NCBI RefSeq assembly: GCF_001424835.1
Contig: NZ_LMCQ01000022.1
Coordinates: 46,602-110,601, forward strand
DNA length: 64,000 bases
Direction: 5' to 3'
Source: Variovorax sp. Root318D1
GTDB taxonomy: Bacteria > Pseudomonadota > Gammaproteobacteria > Burkholderiales > Burkholderiaceae_C
Both the position numbers and the translations under genes were made by a program. How positions within the stretch are numbered: the stretch's first letter is position 1; each line of letters starts with the position of its first letter. This document shows, piece after piece, positions 8,266 to 17,714 of this stretch. Under the pieces are notes generated by a model, which was not told the origin of the DNA, ran no database searches, and was given only the letters and a program-made list of their open reading frames with translations.

Positions 8266-9326
8266 TACTCCGCAACCAGCGCGTCGATGCGCTGCTGCGC
8301 CGGACCGATGTCGCCGAATGCGTTCTGCACCCATGCGGCATCGTGATAACTTGGCAGATAGCGCTCGCCTGCGTCGCACAGCAGCGAAAGAATGGAACCC
8401 TGCTTCCCGGTAGCGCGCATCTCGCGTGCAATGGCCAGCATGCCGACGAAGTTGGTACCGGTCGAAGGGCCGACCTTGCGTCCCAGCAGCGCCGAGAGCG
8501 CATGCATGGCGGCCACCGAATCGAGGTTGGGCACTTCGATCATGCGGTCGACCAGCGTGCGAATGAAGCTCGGTTCCACGCGCGGCCGTCCGATGCCTTC
8601 GATGCGCGAGCCCGCCGCCGTCAGCGTCGGGTCGCCGGTGCGGTGGTAGGCGGAGAACACCGAGCCCTCGGGATCGGCCACGCACACCTGCGTGTCGTGG
8701 CAGCGAAAGCGCACATAGCGCCCGATGGTGGCGCTGGTGCCGCCGGTGCCCGCGCCCACCACGATCCACGCCGGCACCGGATGCCGCTCGCGCGCCATCT
8801 GCTGGAACATGCTCTCGGCAATGTTGTTGTTGCCGCGCCAATCGGTTGCGCGTTCGGCATACGTGAATTGGTCCATGTAGTGGCCGCCGGTTTGCTCGGC
8901 GAGCGCACGCGCTTCTTCGTAGACCTGCGCCGCGTGATCGACGAAGTGGCAGCGCGCGCCGTAGAAGGCGATCTGCGCCACTTTTTCGGGCGAGGTGCTG
9001 CGCGGCATCACGGCGATGAAGGGCAGGCCCAATAGACGCGCGAAATAGGCTTCGCTGACCGCCGTCGAGCCGCTCGAGGCCTCGACGATGGTGGTGCCTT
9101 CGCGCACCCATCCGTTGCACAGCGCATAGAGAAAAAGCGATCGCGCGAGGCGGTGCTTGAGGCTGCCTGTGGGGTGGGTCGACTCGTCTTTGAGGTAGAG
9201 GTCGATGCCTTGGGCGGCGAGCGTTGGCAGCGGCAGCGGGATGAGGTGCGTGTCGGCGCTGCGGTGGTAGTCGGCTTCGATGCGGCGGATGGCTTGGCTT
9301 TGCCAAGTGGGGAGTGCTTGCGGCAT
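8265..9326 (-). CDS. PLP-dependent cysteine synthase-family enzyme (Cds1-like cysteine desulfhydrase)
   Basis: Fold-type II PLP enzyme of 353 residues, closest in pattern to Cds1-like L-cysteine desulfhydrases that release H2S and pyruvate from cysteine. The Schiff-base lysine is Lys57 in PTGSLKHRLA; EASSGSTAVSEAYFARLLG is the asparagine-loop equivalent; VVGAGTGGTSATIG binds the PLP phosphate. The ATG at 9326 was chosen since sequence upstream is not protein-like; no Shine-Dalgarno is seen. It is placed between an FtsX-type permease and AttH, an unexpected neighbour. Cystathionine beta-synthase or O-acetylserine sulfhydrylase activity cannot be excluded. Confidence 0.84.
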   Translation of the reverse strand: MPQALPTWQSQAIRRIEADYHRSADTHLIPLPLPTLAAQGIDLYLKDESTHPTGSLKHRLARSLFLYALCNGWVREGTTIVEASSGSTAVSEAYFARLLGLPFIAVMPRSTSPEKVAQIAFYGARCHFVDHAAQVYEEARALAEQTGGHYMDQFTYAERATDWRGNNNIAESMFQQMARERHPVPAWIVVGAGTGGTSATIGRYVRFRCHDTQVCVADPEGSVFSAYHRTGDPTLTAAGSRIEGIGRPRVEPSFIRTLVDRMIEVPNLDSVAAMHALSALLGRKVGPSTGTNFVGMLAIAREMRATGKQGSILSLLCDAGERYLPSYHDAAWVQNAFGDIGPAQQRIDALVAE

Positions 9327-9366
9327 ATGGATGTGCAGTCTACAAGTCGTATTGGGTTTTGAGTAT

Positions 9367-9392
9367 CGAGGCCGGGGCGAGACCCGGCCTCG
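9367..9392. repeat. perfect 10-bp inverted repeat / hairpin between permease and cds1-like gene
   Basis: CGAGGCCGGG (9367-9376), six-base loop, CCCGGCCTCG (9383-9392). It lies 13 bases past the permease stop on the minus strand. There is no T-run after it on either strand, so it may be a pause or mRNA-stability hairpin rather than an intrinsic terminator. Confidence 0.6.
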
Positions 9393-9405
9393 GAAAAACA
9401 AAGGA

Positions 9406-12018
9406 CTACCAATCCTCCTTAACCGCAAGAACCACATCCTTCCCCGCAGCCGCCCTCCCAGCCATCCAAGCAGTCCCCGTCCCTGCAGCAACGACAGCAG
9501 CACAAAGAATCAACAGCCGACCCCAAGGCACCAGCAAGTCCATAGTCCAGTGAAAGCTCTGCGGATTAACCACCTTCACCAGCACCACAGACACTGCAAG
9601 CCCCAGCAAGAGCCCGGCGACTGCACCGATCGCAGTCCATGCCGCGCCTTCGCCCGCCACCACCGCCAGCACCTGCCGCCGCGTAAAGCCCAGATGCGCC
9701 AGCAGCCCGAACTCCTTGCGCCTGGCCAGCACCTGCGCACTGAAGCTTGCTGCAATGCCGAACAGGCCAATGGCAATGGCCACAGCCTGCAACCAATAGG
9801 TCACGGCAAAGCTGCGGTCGAAGATGCGCAGCGAGGTCGCGCGAATCTGCCCGACCGACGAGATCTCGATGTTCGAACCGGATTCGCCGCTCACGCCAAC
9901 TCTCCGCGCCGCAAGCTCGCGAACCGCGGTCTGCACTGCGCCCTCGGATGCGCCCGGCGCAAGCCACAGCGCCACGTCGCTGACCTCGCGCTCGCCCGTC
10001 ACGCGCTCGAAGTCGCGCGCGTCCATGGTGATGGCGCCGAACTGCCGCGCATAGTCACGCCACACGCCCGCCACGAAGAATTTCGCCGGCCCGGAACCGC
10101 TGCTGCTGCTGCCCAAGGCCGACGAAAGCGGCGCGAACAGATCGCCCGGCTTGGCGCCGTACAGCTCGACCATCGGTTCGCTCACGTAGATGCCGACCTG
10201 TCCCGCCGGCACTGGCAGTGCGGGCCCGACCAGCGGTAGCGCCTGCGCCGCGCCGCTTTCGAGGCTCCGCGAAATCAGCGAGACCGAAGGCTGCGCGGGA
10301 TCCAGCTGTAGCGACCGCGTGCGCAGCGTGCCGGTGCGTGCCACGCCGGGCAGTTGCGCAAGCGCCTGCACGAAAGCGGGCGAGAAGGTGGCGGTGTCGC
10401 TGCTGCTCTGCGTGCCTGAATTGCCGGAGCGCCCGCTCGACGTGGCGCGAAGATAGAGATCGGCTGGCAGCACCACGTCGAGCCAGCGCGTCACCGAATC
10501 GCGAAAACTCGCGACCATGACCGTCAGCGCCACCGCGAGGCTCAGGCTCGCGACCACGCCGCTGACCGCCACGGCCGCTGTGCCGCGCATGCGCCGTGCG
10601 CGCTCGATGGCGAGCATTGGCAAAACGCGCTGCGAAAACACGGGTGCCACGCGATCGTAGAGCAGAGCGATGAGCCAGGGCAGCGCGGTGATGCCGCCCA
10701 CCAGCAGGCAGCCCACGGAGAGATAAGCGGCGATCGGAATGCCGCCGACAGCCGGCATGTTGGCCAGTGCCGCGCTCGCGGCAATGAGGCCGAGGGCCAG
10801 CCAGTGGCTCTTGCCTTGGACTGGCGCGGCACCCAGGCCCTTGAGGGTCTGCGCCTCAGGCAAGGCCTCTGCCGCCCGCGCGGGCCACCAGCCGCCCACC
10901 AGTGCTGCGAGCACGCCGAGTCCGCCGTACAGCAAGGCCGATGCGGTGCTCCAGTGCAGCGCGGGCGTCACGCCTTCGAAGTAGCCGCCGCCCAGGTCGC
11001 CGCCGAGCACGCGCAATGCGAAGGCCGCGAGCGCCGTACCCAGCGCCAGGCCGGCGGCGCTTCCTATCAGGCCTAGCACCAGCGATTCGAGCAGCACCAG
11101 GCGCAGCCGCTCGCGCGGCGTCAGCCCCAGCACGCCGAGCAGCGCGAACTGCTGGGCGCGCTTGGCCACGCTGAGCGCCAGCACCGAGAACACCAGAAAG
11201 GCCCCAGTGAAAAGCGCCACCAGCGCGAGCACCGTGAGGTTGACGCGGTAGGCGCGCGAAAGATTGCTCACGCGCTCCGCCGCGTCGCCCGGCTCGGCAA
11301 ACTGCAGGCCGGCGGGCCAGCCCGGCGATTCCTGGAGCGATGCGATGAACGCGGTCTGGTCGGTGCCCGGTGCCAGCCTCAGGTCGACACGGCTGAGGCG
11401 GCCGAGCTTGCCGAACAGGTCTTGTGCGGCGGCGATGTCCATCACTGCCAGTGCGGTGCCGCTGGCGGCGACATGGCCCGCGACCTCGAGCCGCTGCCAT
11501 GCGCTGCCGCTGCGCAGCTGGATCGACTCCGCGCCGCCTTCCGCCGCTTCAACCGGCAGGCCGAGCACGTTGCGCGCCGCGGTGTTGAGAAACACATGGC
11601 CCGGCGCCAAAATCGCGAAGCGGTCGGCGTTCTTGCGGGGCTGCGGCATCAGCGCCGGTGCGATGGTGGGCAGCGCCAGCGCATCGATGCCGATCACGCG
11701 CATCGGGACTTGGCGCTCGCCGGCCAGCGCGAGGCCCTGGAACTCAAGCACGGGGCTCGCAAGCGCCACCTGCGGATGCTGCGCCAGGCGCGCGAATACC
11801 GCTTCGTCGAAGCTGCCCTGCACGGCACGCACTTCGAGATCGGGTTGACCGTTGACCGAGCGCACGGCGCTCGAGAATTCGTCGAGCGCCGAGGCGTTGA
11901 TCAGCTGCACAGAGAACGCGAGTGCCACGCCCAGCATCACGGCCAAAACGGCCGCGGCGTTGCGCCAGGGGTGGTGGCGCAGTTCCTGCCAAGAAAAGGT
12001 GGTGAGCAAGGCGCGCAT
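9406..12018 (-). CDS. large FtsX-type ABC permease (AttFG/MacB-like, two FtsX domains)
   Basis: Inner-membrane permease of 870 residues. An N-terminal helix (about 17-37) precedes a periplasmic MacB-like domain; a first FtsX domain (LVALFTGAFLVFSVLALSVA, then LGVLGLTPRERLRLVLLES), several central helices, a second periplasmic domain with Ser/Gly-rich loops, and a C-terminal FtsX domain with GLLAHLGFTRRQVLAVVAGE follow. Doubling of FtsX units matches lipoprotein or lipid exporters of the Att/LolCE class. No ATPase is adjacent; the nearest partner is at 14858-15508. ATG at 12018 has a weak -10-like CACAAT six bases upstream and no Shine-Dalgarno. Confidence 0.88.
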   Translation of the reverse strand: MRALLTTFSWQELRHHPWRNAAAVLAVMLGVALAFSVQLINASALDEFSSAVRSVNGQPDLEVRAVQGSFDEAVFARLAQHPQVALASPVLEFQGLALAGERQVPMRVIGIDALALPTIAPALMPQPRKNADRFAILAPGHVFLNTAARNVLGLPVEAAEGGAESIQLRSGSAWQRLEVAGHVAASGTALAVMDIAAAQDLFGKLGRLSRVDLRLAPGTDQTAFIASLQESPGWPAGLQFAEPGDAAERVSNLSRAYRVNLTVLALVALFTGAFLVFSVLALSVAKRAQQFALLGVLGLTPRERLRLVLLESLVLGLIGSAAGLALGTALAAFALRVLGGDLGGGYFEGVTPALHWSTASALLYGGLGVLAALVGGWWPARAAEALPEAQTLKGLGAAPVQGKSHWLALGLIAASAALANMPAVGGIPIAAYLSVGCLLVGGITALPWLIALLYDRVAPVFSQRVLPMLAIERARRMRGTAAVAVSGVVASLSLAVALTVMVASFRDSVTRWLDVVLPADLYLRATSSGRSGNSGTQSSSDTATFSPAFVQALAQLPGVARTGTLRTRSLQLDPAQPSVSLISRSLESGAAQALPLVGPALPVPAGQVGIYVSEPMVELYGAKPGDLFAPLSSALGSSSSGSGPAKFFVAGVWRDYARQFGAITMDARDFERVTGEREVSDVALWLAPGASEGAVQTAVRELAARRVGVSGESGSNIEISSVGQIRATSLRIFDRSFAVTYWLQAVAIAIGLFGIAASFSAQVLARRKEFGLLAHLGFTRRQVLAVVAGEGAAWTAIGAVAGLLLGLAVSVVLVKVVNPQSFHWTMDLLVPWGRLLILCAAVVAAGTGTAWMAGRAAAGKDVVLAVKEDW

Positions 12019-12080
12019 GACGTGATTGTGGCCGGCGCCCGATTGCCGCGTTTTGGCGGGCTCTTGAAGAAGAGCCGAAA

Positions 12081-13313
12081 TCAGAGCCGCTCGGCCATCC
12101 CGTTGAGATAAGCGCGTACCACGGGGCTCGCGCTCAAGCCGATGGCGCGGTCGAATGCCTGGCGCGCGGCCGCGTTCGCACCGTCGGCCGCGAGCAGATG
12201 CGCGCGTGCCGCCCAGAAAGGCTGATAGCTCGCCACCTCGTTCGCGGGAATAGCGTCGAGCGCCTGCAGGCCGATGCCGGGACCGCGCGCTTTCGCCAGG
12301 GCGCAGGCACGGCTCACCTGCGCGCCGATGCTGGGCCGAAGGGCCAGCAAGCCGTCGTACAGCGCGACCATGGCTTCGGGCGGTACTGGCGCGCCGAGGC
12401 GGCGCTCGCAATGGGCCGACTGGATGGCGGCCTCCAACTGGTAGGCCCCGAGCATGTTCATGCCCGATGCGCGGTGCAGGCAGCGCTCGGCCTGCGCGAG
12501 CAAATCAGGGTTCCAGCGTGCCATGTCCTGCTGGTCGAGCGGCACGTAGGCGCCGGAATCGCTGCGCCGTGCCGCGGCCCGGCTGTCGCAGAACAGCATC
12601 AGCGCCAGCAGCCCCAGGGGCTCCGGCTCGTTCGGCATCAGCGCGCAAAGAATGCGGCAGAGCTCGACGGCTTCCGTCGTGAGGCCGCGGGGCAGGGCAT
12701 CCGCGCCGTCGACGCCGTCCCAGCCGGTGCCATAGGCGGCATAGATGCCGTCGAGCACGTCCTGCAGCCGTTGCGGCAGGTCGCGGGCCTGCGGGTATTC
12801 GAAGGGAATGCCCGCGGCGCGGATACGGGCCTTCGCGCGCACGAGGCGCTGGCCGAGCGTGGAGGGTGAGGTCAGGAAGGCTCCCGCCATGCGGGCCACG
12901 TCGAGACCGAGCACGGTCTGCAGCATCAGCGGTGCGCGCGCTGCGGCGTCGATGGCCGGATGCGCGCACACGAAGAGCAGCCGCAAGCGCTCGTCGGGCA
13001 CGGCCGCACCATCTGCGGCGCCCGCATCCACCTCGCCGGCCAGCAGCAGCAGGGTTTGCGTGGCCGCATCCTGCACGCGTGTGTGGCGCCAAGCGTCGAG
13101 CGTGCGGTGCCGCGCCACGCTCAGCAGCCAGGCATCGGGCTGGTCGGGCACGCCATCGATGGGCCAGCGCTCGAGCGCGCGCGCAAAGGCATCGGCCAGC
13201 GCATCTTCGGATGACGCAATGTCGTGCGTGCGCGCCGAAAGGATGGCGAGGAGCCGCCCATACGACTCGCCTGCCGCCCGTTCGGTGGCCCGATGAGCCG
13301 CTGGGTCGGTCAC
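12081..13313 (-). CDS. ECF sigma factor, ECF42-like with long C-terminal extension
   Basis: RNA polymerase sigma factor of 410 residues: regions 2 and 4 in the first 180 residues (YGRLLAILSARTHDIASSED..., AWLLSVARHRTLDAWR) followed by a helical, TPR-like extension of about 220 residues including GAYQLEAAIQSAH. Long-tailed sigma factors of this kind are known (ECF42) to be encoded beside DGPF/YciI proteins, and that is seen here. The start is GTG at 13313, which overlaps the YciI-family TGA by four bases (GTGA); no other start fits as well. No anti-sigma factor is encoded, as expected for this group, where the C-terminal tail is thought to control activity. Confidence 0.88.
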   Translation of the reverse strand: MTDPAAHRATERAAGESYGRLLAILSARTHDIASSEDALADAFARALERWPIDGVPDQPDAWLLSVARHRTLDAWRHTRVQDAATQTLLLLAGEVDAGAADGAAVPDERLRLLFVCAHPAIDAAARAPLMLQTVLGLDVARMAGAFLTSPSTLGQRLVRAKARIRAAGIPFEYPQARDLPQRLQDVLDGIYAAYGTGWDGVDGADALPRGLTTEAVELCRILCALMPNEPEPLGLLALMLFCDSRAAARRSDSGAYVPLDQQDMARWNPDLLAQAERCLHRASGMNMLGAYQLEAAIQSAHCERRLGAPVPPEAMVALYDGLLALRPSIGAQVSRACALAKARGPGIGLQALDAIPANEVASYQPFWAARAHLLAADGANAAARQAFDRAIGLSASPVVRAYLNGMAERL

Positions 13314-13675
13314 GCAGTAGCTGCCGCCGTCGCGATGAAGACTGGGCGCACCTCCACGCCGCCGCTGGTAGCGCATGGCGCCCGCGCGGCCCATTCGAGC
13401 GCGGCATCGAGGTCGGCCACGTCGATCACGAAGTAGCCGCCGAGTTGCTCCTTGGTGTCGGCGAAGGGGCCGTCCTGCACCTGGCGCTTGTCGCCGCGCA
13501 CGCGCAGCGTGGTGCCGGTCATGGGCGGGAACAGGCCGTGGCCGCCCTGCGAAATGCCCGACGCGCGCACTGCATCGGCATAGGCCATCCAACTGGCTCG
13601 CAAGGCTTGCGAAGACGCGTCGTTGCGCTGCTCGAACTCGGCTGAGGGCTGGTAGAACATCAACATGTACTGCAT
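13310..13675 (-). CDS. YciI-family protein with DGPF motif
   Basis: Small cytoplasmic protein of 121 residues with the DGPF signature in QDGPFADTKEQLGGYFVIDV (about residues 68-87) and the YMLMFYQPSAEFE N-terminus of the family. It is translationally coupled to the ECF42-like sigma factor downstream (four-base overlap). GGAGAGAC lies before the ATG at 13675. DGPF proteins have a ferredoxin-like dimeric fold; a biochemical role is not established, and they are likely targets or partners of the sigma factor. Confidence 0.88.
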   Translation of the reverse strand: MQYMLMFYQPSAEFEQRNDASSQALRASWMAYADAVRASGISQGGHGLFPPMTGTTLRVRGDKRQVQDGPFADTKEQLGGYFVIDVADLDAALEWAARAPCATSGGVEVRPVFIATAAATA

Positions 13676-13747
13676 GGTGTCTCTCCGTCATGGAAAAGGT
13701 GCTGAGCAAGATCGCTCACCACAATGACGGCCCGCAGCCGCTCGTTT

Positions 13748-13819
13748 CGACACGAGGGCGCGTGTCGCGCGGGATTATTTTTTACGCGATCGCCGTTTGG
13801 CGCAACGGTTCGCGCCAAA
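13748..13819. promoter_or_regulatory. two inverted repeats in the divergent yciI / dehydratase intergenic region
   Basis: The 224-base gap between the sigma-factor operon and the dehydratase contains CGACACG-n6-CGTGTCG (13748-13767) and TTTGGCGC-n8-GCGCCAAA (13796-13819), both perfect. The second has operator-like spacing (8-8-8). No regulator gene adjoins, so the binding protein is unknown; chance hairpins in GC-rich DNA are the alternative. Confidence 0.4.
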
Positions 13820-13899
13820 TTACGGAACGGCTGACCGCGAGTACCGGGCTTTTGCCCACCGGGCTTCAACGGATCGCAAGCCGCCGCTAAGCTCGGCTC

Positions 13900-14856
13900 A
13901 TGCAACTACCTACCTACGACGACGTGATTGCCGCGGCTGCGCGGCTCGAAGGCCATGCCCACCGCACGCCCGTGCTGCGCTCGCAGACGGCCGACGAGCG
14001 CTGGGGCGCCAGGTTCTTCTTCAAGTGCGAGAACTTGCAGCGCATGGGGGCGTTCAAGTTTCGAGGTGCGTTCAATGCGCTGTCGAAGTTCAGCGCCGCG
14101 CAGCGCAAGGGCGGCGTGATCGCCTTCTCCTCGGGCAACCACGCCCAGGCCATTGCGCTGTCGGCCCGGCTGCTGTCGATGCCGGCCGTCATCGTGATGC
14201 CCAAGGACGCGCCGGCCGCCAAGGTTGCGGCCACGAAGGGCTATGGCGCCGAAGTGGTGATGTACGACCGCTTTTCCGAAGACCGCGAAGCGCTGACGAA
14301 GGGGCTCGCGCAAGAGCGCGGCATGACGATGATCCCGCCCTACGACCATCCGGACGTGCTTGCGGGCCAGGGCACCGCGGTGAAGGAGCTGATCGAGGAG
14401 ACCGGCCCGCTCGACCAATTGTTCGTATGTCTGGGCGGTGGCGGGCTTCTGTCGGGTTCGGCGCTGTCAGCGCGCGCTCTGGCGCCCGATTGCAAGGTGT
14501 ATGGCGTGGAGCCCGAAGCGGGCAATGACGGCCAGCAGTCTTTCCGCGCCGGAAAGATCGTGCACATCGAAACGCCCAAGACCATTGCCGACGGCGCGCA
14601 GACGCAGCACCTGGGCGAGTACACCTTCGGCATCATCCGTCGCGACGTGGACGACATCTTCACCGTGACGGACGCGCAGCTGGTCGAGGCGATGCGCTTC
14701 TTTGCCGAGCGCATGAAGATCGTGGTGGAGCCGACGGGCTGCCTCGCTTTCGCGGGTGCCATCGCGGCAGGCAAGTCCATTGCGGGCCAGCGCGTCGGCA
14801 TCGTGGTGAGCGGCGGCAACGTCGACCTCGCGCGCTACGCCGCGCTGCTCGCGTAG
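13900..14856 (+). CDS. PLP-dependent serine/threonine dehydratase family protein
   Basis: Fold-type II PLP enzyme of 318 residues, related to biosynthetic threonine dehydratase without the ACT regulatory domain, and to serine racemase / threo-3-hydroxyaspartate ammonia-lyase. Seen: Schiff-base Lys53 in AFKFRGAFNA, the SSGNHAQA asparagine loop, and the phosphate-binding CLGGGGLLSG. Deamination of L-threonine or L-serine to a 2-oxo acid is the likely reaction. A TAAGCT hexamer ends six bases before the ATG and no Shine-Dalgarno is visible, suggesting a leaderless message. It stands alone, converging on the ABC ATPase gene one base downstream. Confidence 0.9.
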   Translation: MQLPTYDDVIAAAARLEGHAHRTPVLRSQTADERWGARFFFKCENLQRMGAFKFRGAFNALSKFSAAQRKGGVIAFSSGNHAQAIALSARLLSMPAVIVMPKDAPAAKVAATKGYGAEVVMYDRFSEDREALTKGLAQERGMTMIPPYDHPDVLAGQGTAVKELIEETGPLDQLFVCLGGGGLLSGSALSARALAPDCKVYGVEPEAGNDGQQSFRAGKIVHIETPKTIADGAQTQHLGEYTFGIIRRDVDDIFTVTDAQLVEAMRFFAERMKIVVEPTGCLAFAGAIAAGKSIAGQRVGIVVSGGNVDLARYAALLA

Positions 14857-14857
14857 C

Positions 14858-15504
<647 letters not shown>

Positions 15505-15508
<4 letters not shown>

Positions 15509-16485
15509 GCGGCGGCCGCAATGCGTTGGACAGCGATCTGCACGGCGTCGGGCGCATCGCACGCAATGACGGAGCGCGCCGGCATGCTGCGCAGCCACGT
15601 GATCTGCCGCTTGGCCAGCTGGCGCGTGGCCGCGATGCCGCGTTCGCGCAGGTCGTTCATGGCCTTGGCGTCGGGATTGGCGCCGCCGCAGGCGTCGAGC
15701 ATTTCCCAAGCCTGTCGGTAGCCCACGCAGCGCATCGAAGGCAGTTCGGTCGACAGGTCGCCGCGCGCGCGCAGCGCTTTGACTTCATCGAGAAAGCCTG
15801 CCGCCAGCATGGCGTCGAAGCGATCGGCGATGCGCGCATGCAGCCAGGCGCGGTCGGTGGGTTCGAGTGAGAAGAGCGAGCCACCGGCCAGGCCCTTCGC
15901 TTCCTTGTCTTCCGTATGAAAGCTCGACAAGGGCTGTCCGCTGCTCTCCCATACTTCGAGCGCGCGTTGGATGCGCTGGCTGTCTTGCGGCGCAAGGCGC
16001 GCGGCCGTCGCGGGATCAACCCCCGCGAGCCGCGCATGCATCGCGGGCCAGCCGAGCGCAGCAGCTTCGGCGTCTATGCGCGACCGCACTGCGGGATCCG
16101 CGGCAGGCATGGCATCGATGCCGTCGAACAGGGCCTTGAAGTAAAGCATGGTGCCGCCCACCAGCAGCGGCAAGGCGCCGCGGGCGCGGATCTCGTCGAT
16201 CAGCCGTGTCGCATCGGCCACGAAAGCCGCCGCACTGTAGCTTTCGGCGGGGTCGAGGATGTCGATCAGGTGGTGCGGCACGGCGGCCTGTTCGGCCAAA
16301 CTCGGCTTGGCGGTGCCGATGTCCATGCCGCGGTAGACCAGAGCCGAATCGACGCTGACGATCTCGACCGGCCGCACGCGCGCCACGGCGAGCGCCACCC
16401 CGGTCTTGCCGGAGGCGGTCGGCCCCGCGAGCGCGACGAATTTCGGGTTTTCAGGATGGCCGGTGTCGGCAACGGAGGGCGGCAT
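15505..16485 (-). CDS. miaA: tRNA dimethylallyltransferase
   Basis: Adds an isoprenyl group to N6 of A37 in tRNAs reading UNN codons, using dimethylallyl diphosphate. 326 residues, family-typical. Seen: P-loop GPTASGKT (about 21-28), VDSALVYRGMDIGTAKP with the catalytic-site Asp, HHLIDILDPAESYSA, and the LVGGTMLYFKAL segment. In many betaproteobacteria miaA follows mutL; here a lipoprotein hydrolase gene lies between them. The start ATG at 16485 is the first in frame. Confidence 0.96.
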
Positions 16486-16528
16486 AAGCGCCCGAGGGTA
16501 ACAACAAAAACGAGGCCGGGCCTTGCCC

Positions 16529-17527
16529 TCAGATCGCTTGCGCGCTGGCGGTGGCCTTGCCGCGCGCCTCCTGCGGCAGGGTGGCCGAATCGGCGCGCTC
16601 GTTCGGCGGCAACACGGGCACCGGCTGCGCGCCGTGCACCACGGGCGCGCCTTCCGTCTGCCGCGCGGCCAGCGTGGCCTCGGGCTTCATGCGGAACAGC
16701 TGCGCGAGCGCCGAGCGGTACTGGGCCTCACCGACCGAATTGGTGTTGTGGTGCGACCCGCCTTCCACCAGCACAAAGAGCTTGGGCACCGTGGCTGCGT
16801 TGTAGAGCTTGCGTCCCAGCGTGGGGTTGATGAGGCTGTCGGCGGTGCCATGCACCACCAGGAGCGGCGCGCCGATGTCCTTGACGCGGTTGATGGCCTC
16901 GAAGCGCTGCGTGATGAGCGGACCAAACGGCAGCCAGCCCCACTTGAAGCTGCTGACCACGTCGGCAATGGAGGTGAACGTGCTTTCGACGATGGTGCCG
17001 CTCTCGTCCTTGACGTTCGCGGCCAGGTCGATGCCAATGGCGCCGCCCAGCGAGTGGCCGAAGATGTAGCGGTGCTGCCGCGGGTGGCGCGCGGCCAGCC
17101 AGGTCCAGGCGGCGCGGGCGTCCTCGCGTGCCGATTCTTCCGACGGCAGGCCCTTGGAGCTCTTGCCGAAGCCGCGGTAGTCGATGGCCAGCACCGAAAA
17201 ACCGAGTTCGTGCATGCGCTGGATGCGAGGCGCCGAGCCTGCCACGTTGTAGCGGGCACCGTGCAGGTACAGCATCACAGGCCGATCGGTGGTTTCGGGC
17301 TCGCCGCCGAGCCAGAGGCCATGCAGGCGTGCCGGTTCCCCGGTGATGGACGATTGGAAGTCGATCCAGACGTCCTGCATGCCCTCGGTCATGGTGGCGG
17401 TGTTGCCCCAGCTGCGGTCGCTGGGCTGAAAGATCCACTCGCGTTGCTGCTCGTCGAATGTGGAGCAGCCGGCGGCCAGGAGGGCGCACAGCGAAATAAC
17501 GGAGGCAAGCAGGGACCAGCGTTTCAT
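16529..17527 (-). CDS. alpha/beta-hydrolase lipoprotein
   Basis: Predicted lipid-anchored serine hydrolase, 332 residues. N-terminal signal with lipobox LLAAGC (Cys21), then the FQPSDRSWGN segment and an alpha/beta-hydrolase core: oxyanion-region LYLHGARYN, nucleophile elbow GHSLGG (about residue 155), acid in HGTADSLINP and histidine in EGGSHHNTNS. The last 60 residues are low-complexity Ala/Pro-rich. It lies between mutL and miaA on the same strand, with 187 bases to mutL and 43 to miaA. Esterase, thioesterase or peptidase activity cannot be distinguished. Confidence 0.88.
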   Translation of the reverse strand: MKRWSLLASVISLCALLAAGCSTFDEQQREWIFQPSDRSWGNTATMTEGMQDVWIDFQSSITGEPARLHGLWLGGEPETTDRPVMLYLHGARYNVAGSAPRIQRMHELGFSVLAIDYRGFGKSSKGLPSEESAREDARAAWTWLAARHPRQHRYIFGHSLGGAIGIDLAANVKDESGTIVESTFTSIADVVSSFKWGWLPFGPLITQRFEAINRVKDIGAPLLVVHGTADSLINPTLGRKLYNAATVPKLFVLVEGGSHHNTNSVGEAQYRSALAQLFRMKPEATLAARQTEGAPVVHGAQPVPVLPPNERADSATLPQEARGKATASAQAI

Positions 17528-17568
17528 GGACTAGGAGGGACAGCGAAGCCGGCAGAAAGTTCATATGC

Positions 17569-17580
17569 TTTCAGCTGAAA
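17569..17580. promoter_or_regulatory. 12-bp palindrome upstream of the hydrolase gene
   Basis: TTTCAGCTGAAA, perfectly self-complementary, 42 bases upstream of the hydrolase ATG in the 187-base gap below mutL. It could be an operator or a chance palindrome. Nothing else recognisable is seen in this gap. Confidence 0.3.
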
Positions 17581-17714
17581 CGCGCCGACACTGCGCCCCA
17601 GCACCCCTCCCTTCAGTGCTCAGGCGGCACTTAGTTCTATACATGCAACGCCCGTGCCCGCTTCACGGATGACTGCAGAAAACTCCGGAAAAACCCTGAA
17701 AAGCGTGCGTTTTT

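Noticed and set aside
9367..9392. 10-base hairpin considered as an intrinsic terminator
   Set aside because: No T-run follows it on either strand, so only a structural repeat is claimed.
16510..16535. Possible terminator between the lipoprotein hydrolase and miaA
   Set aside because: The T-run is present on the minus strand but the stem is only about four base pairs.
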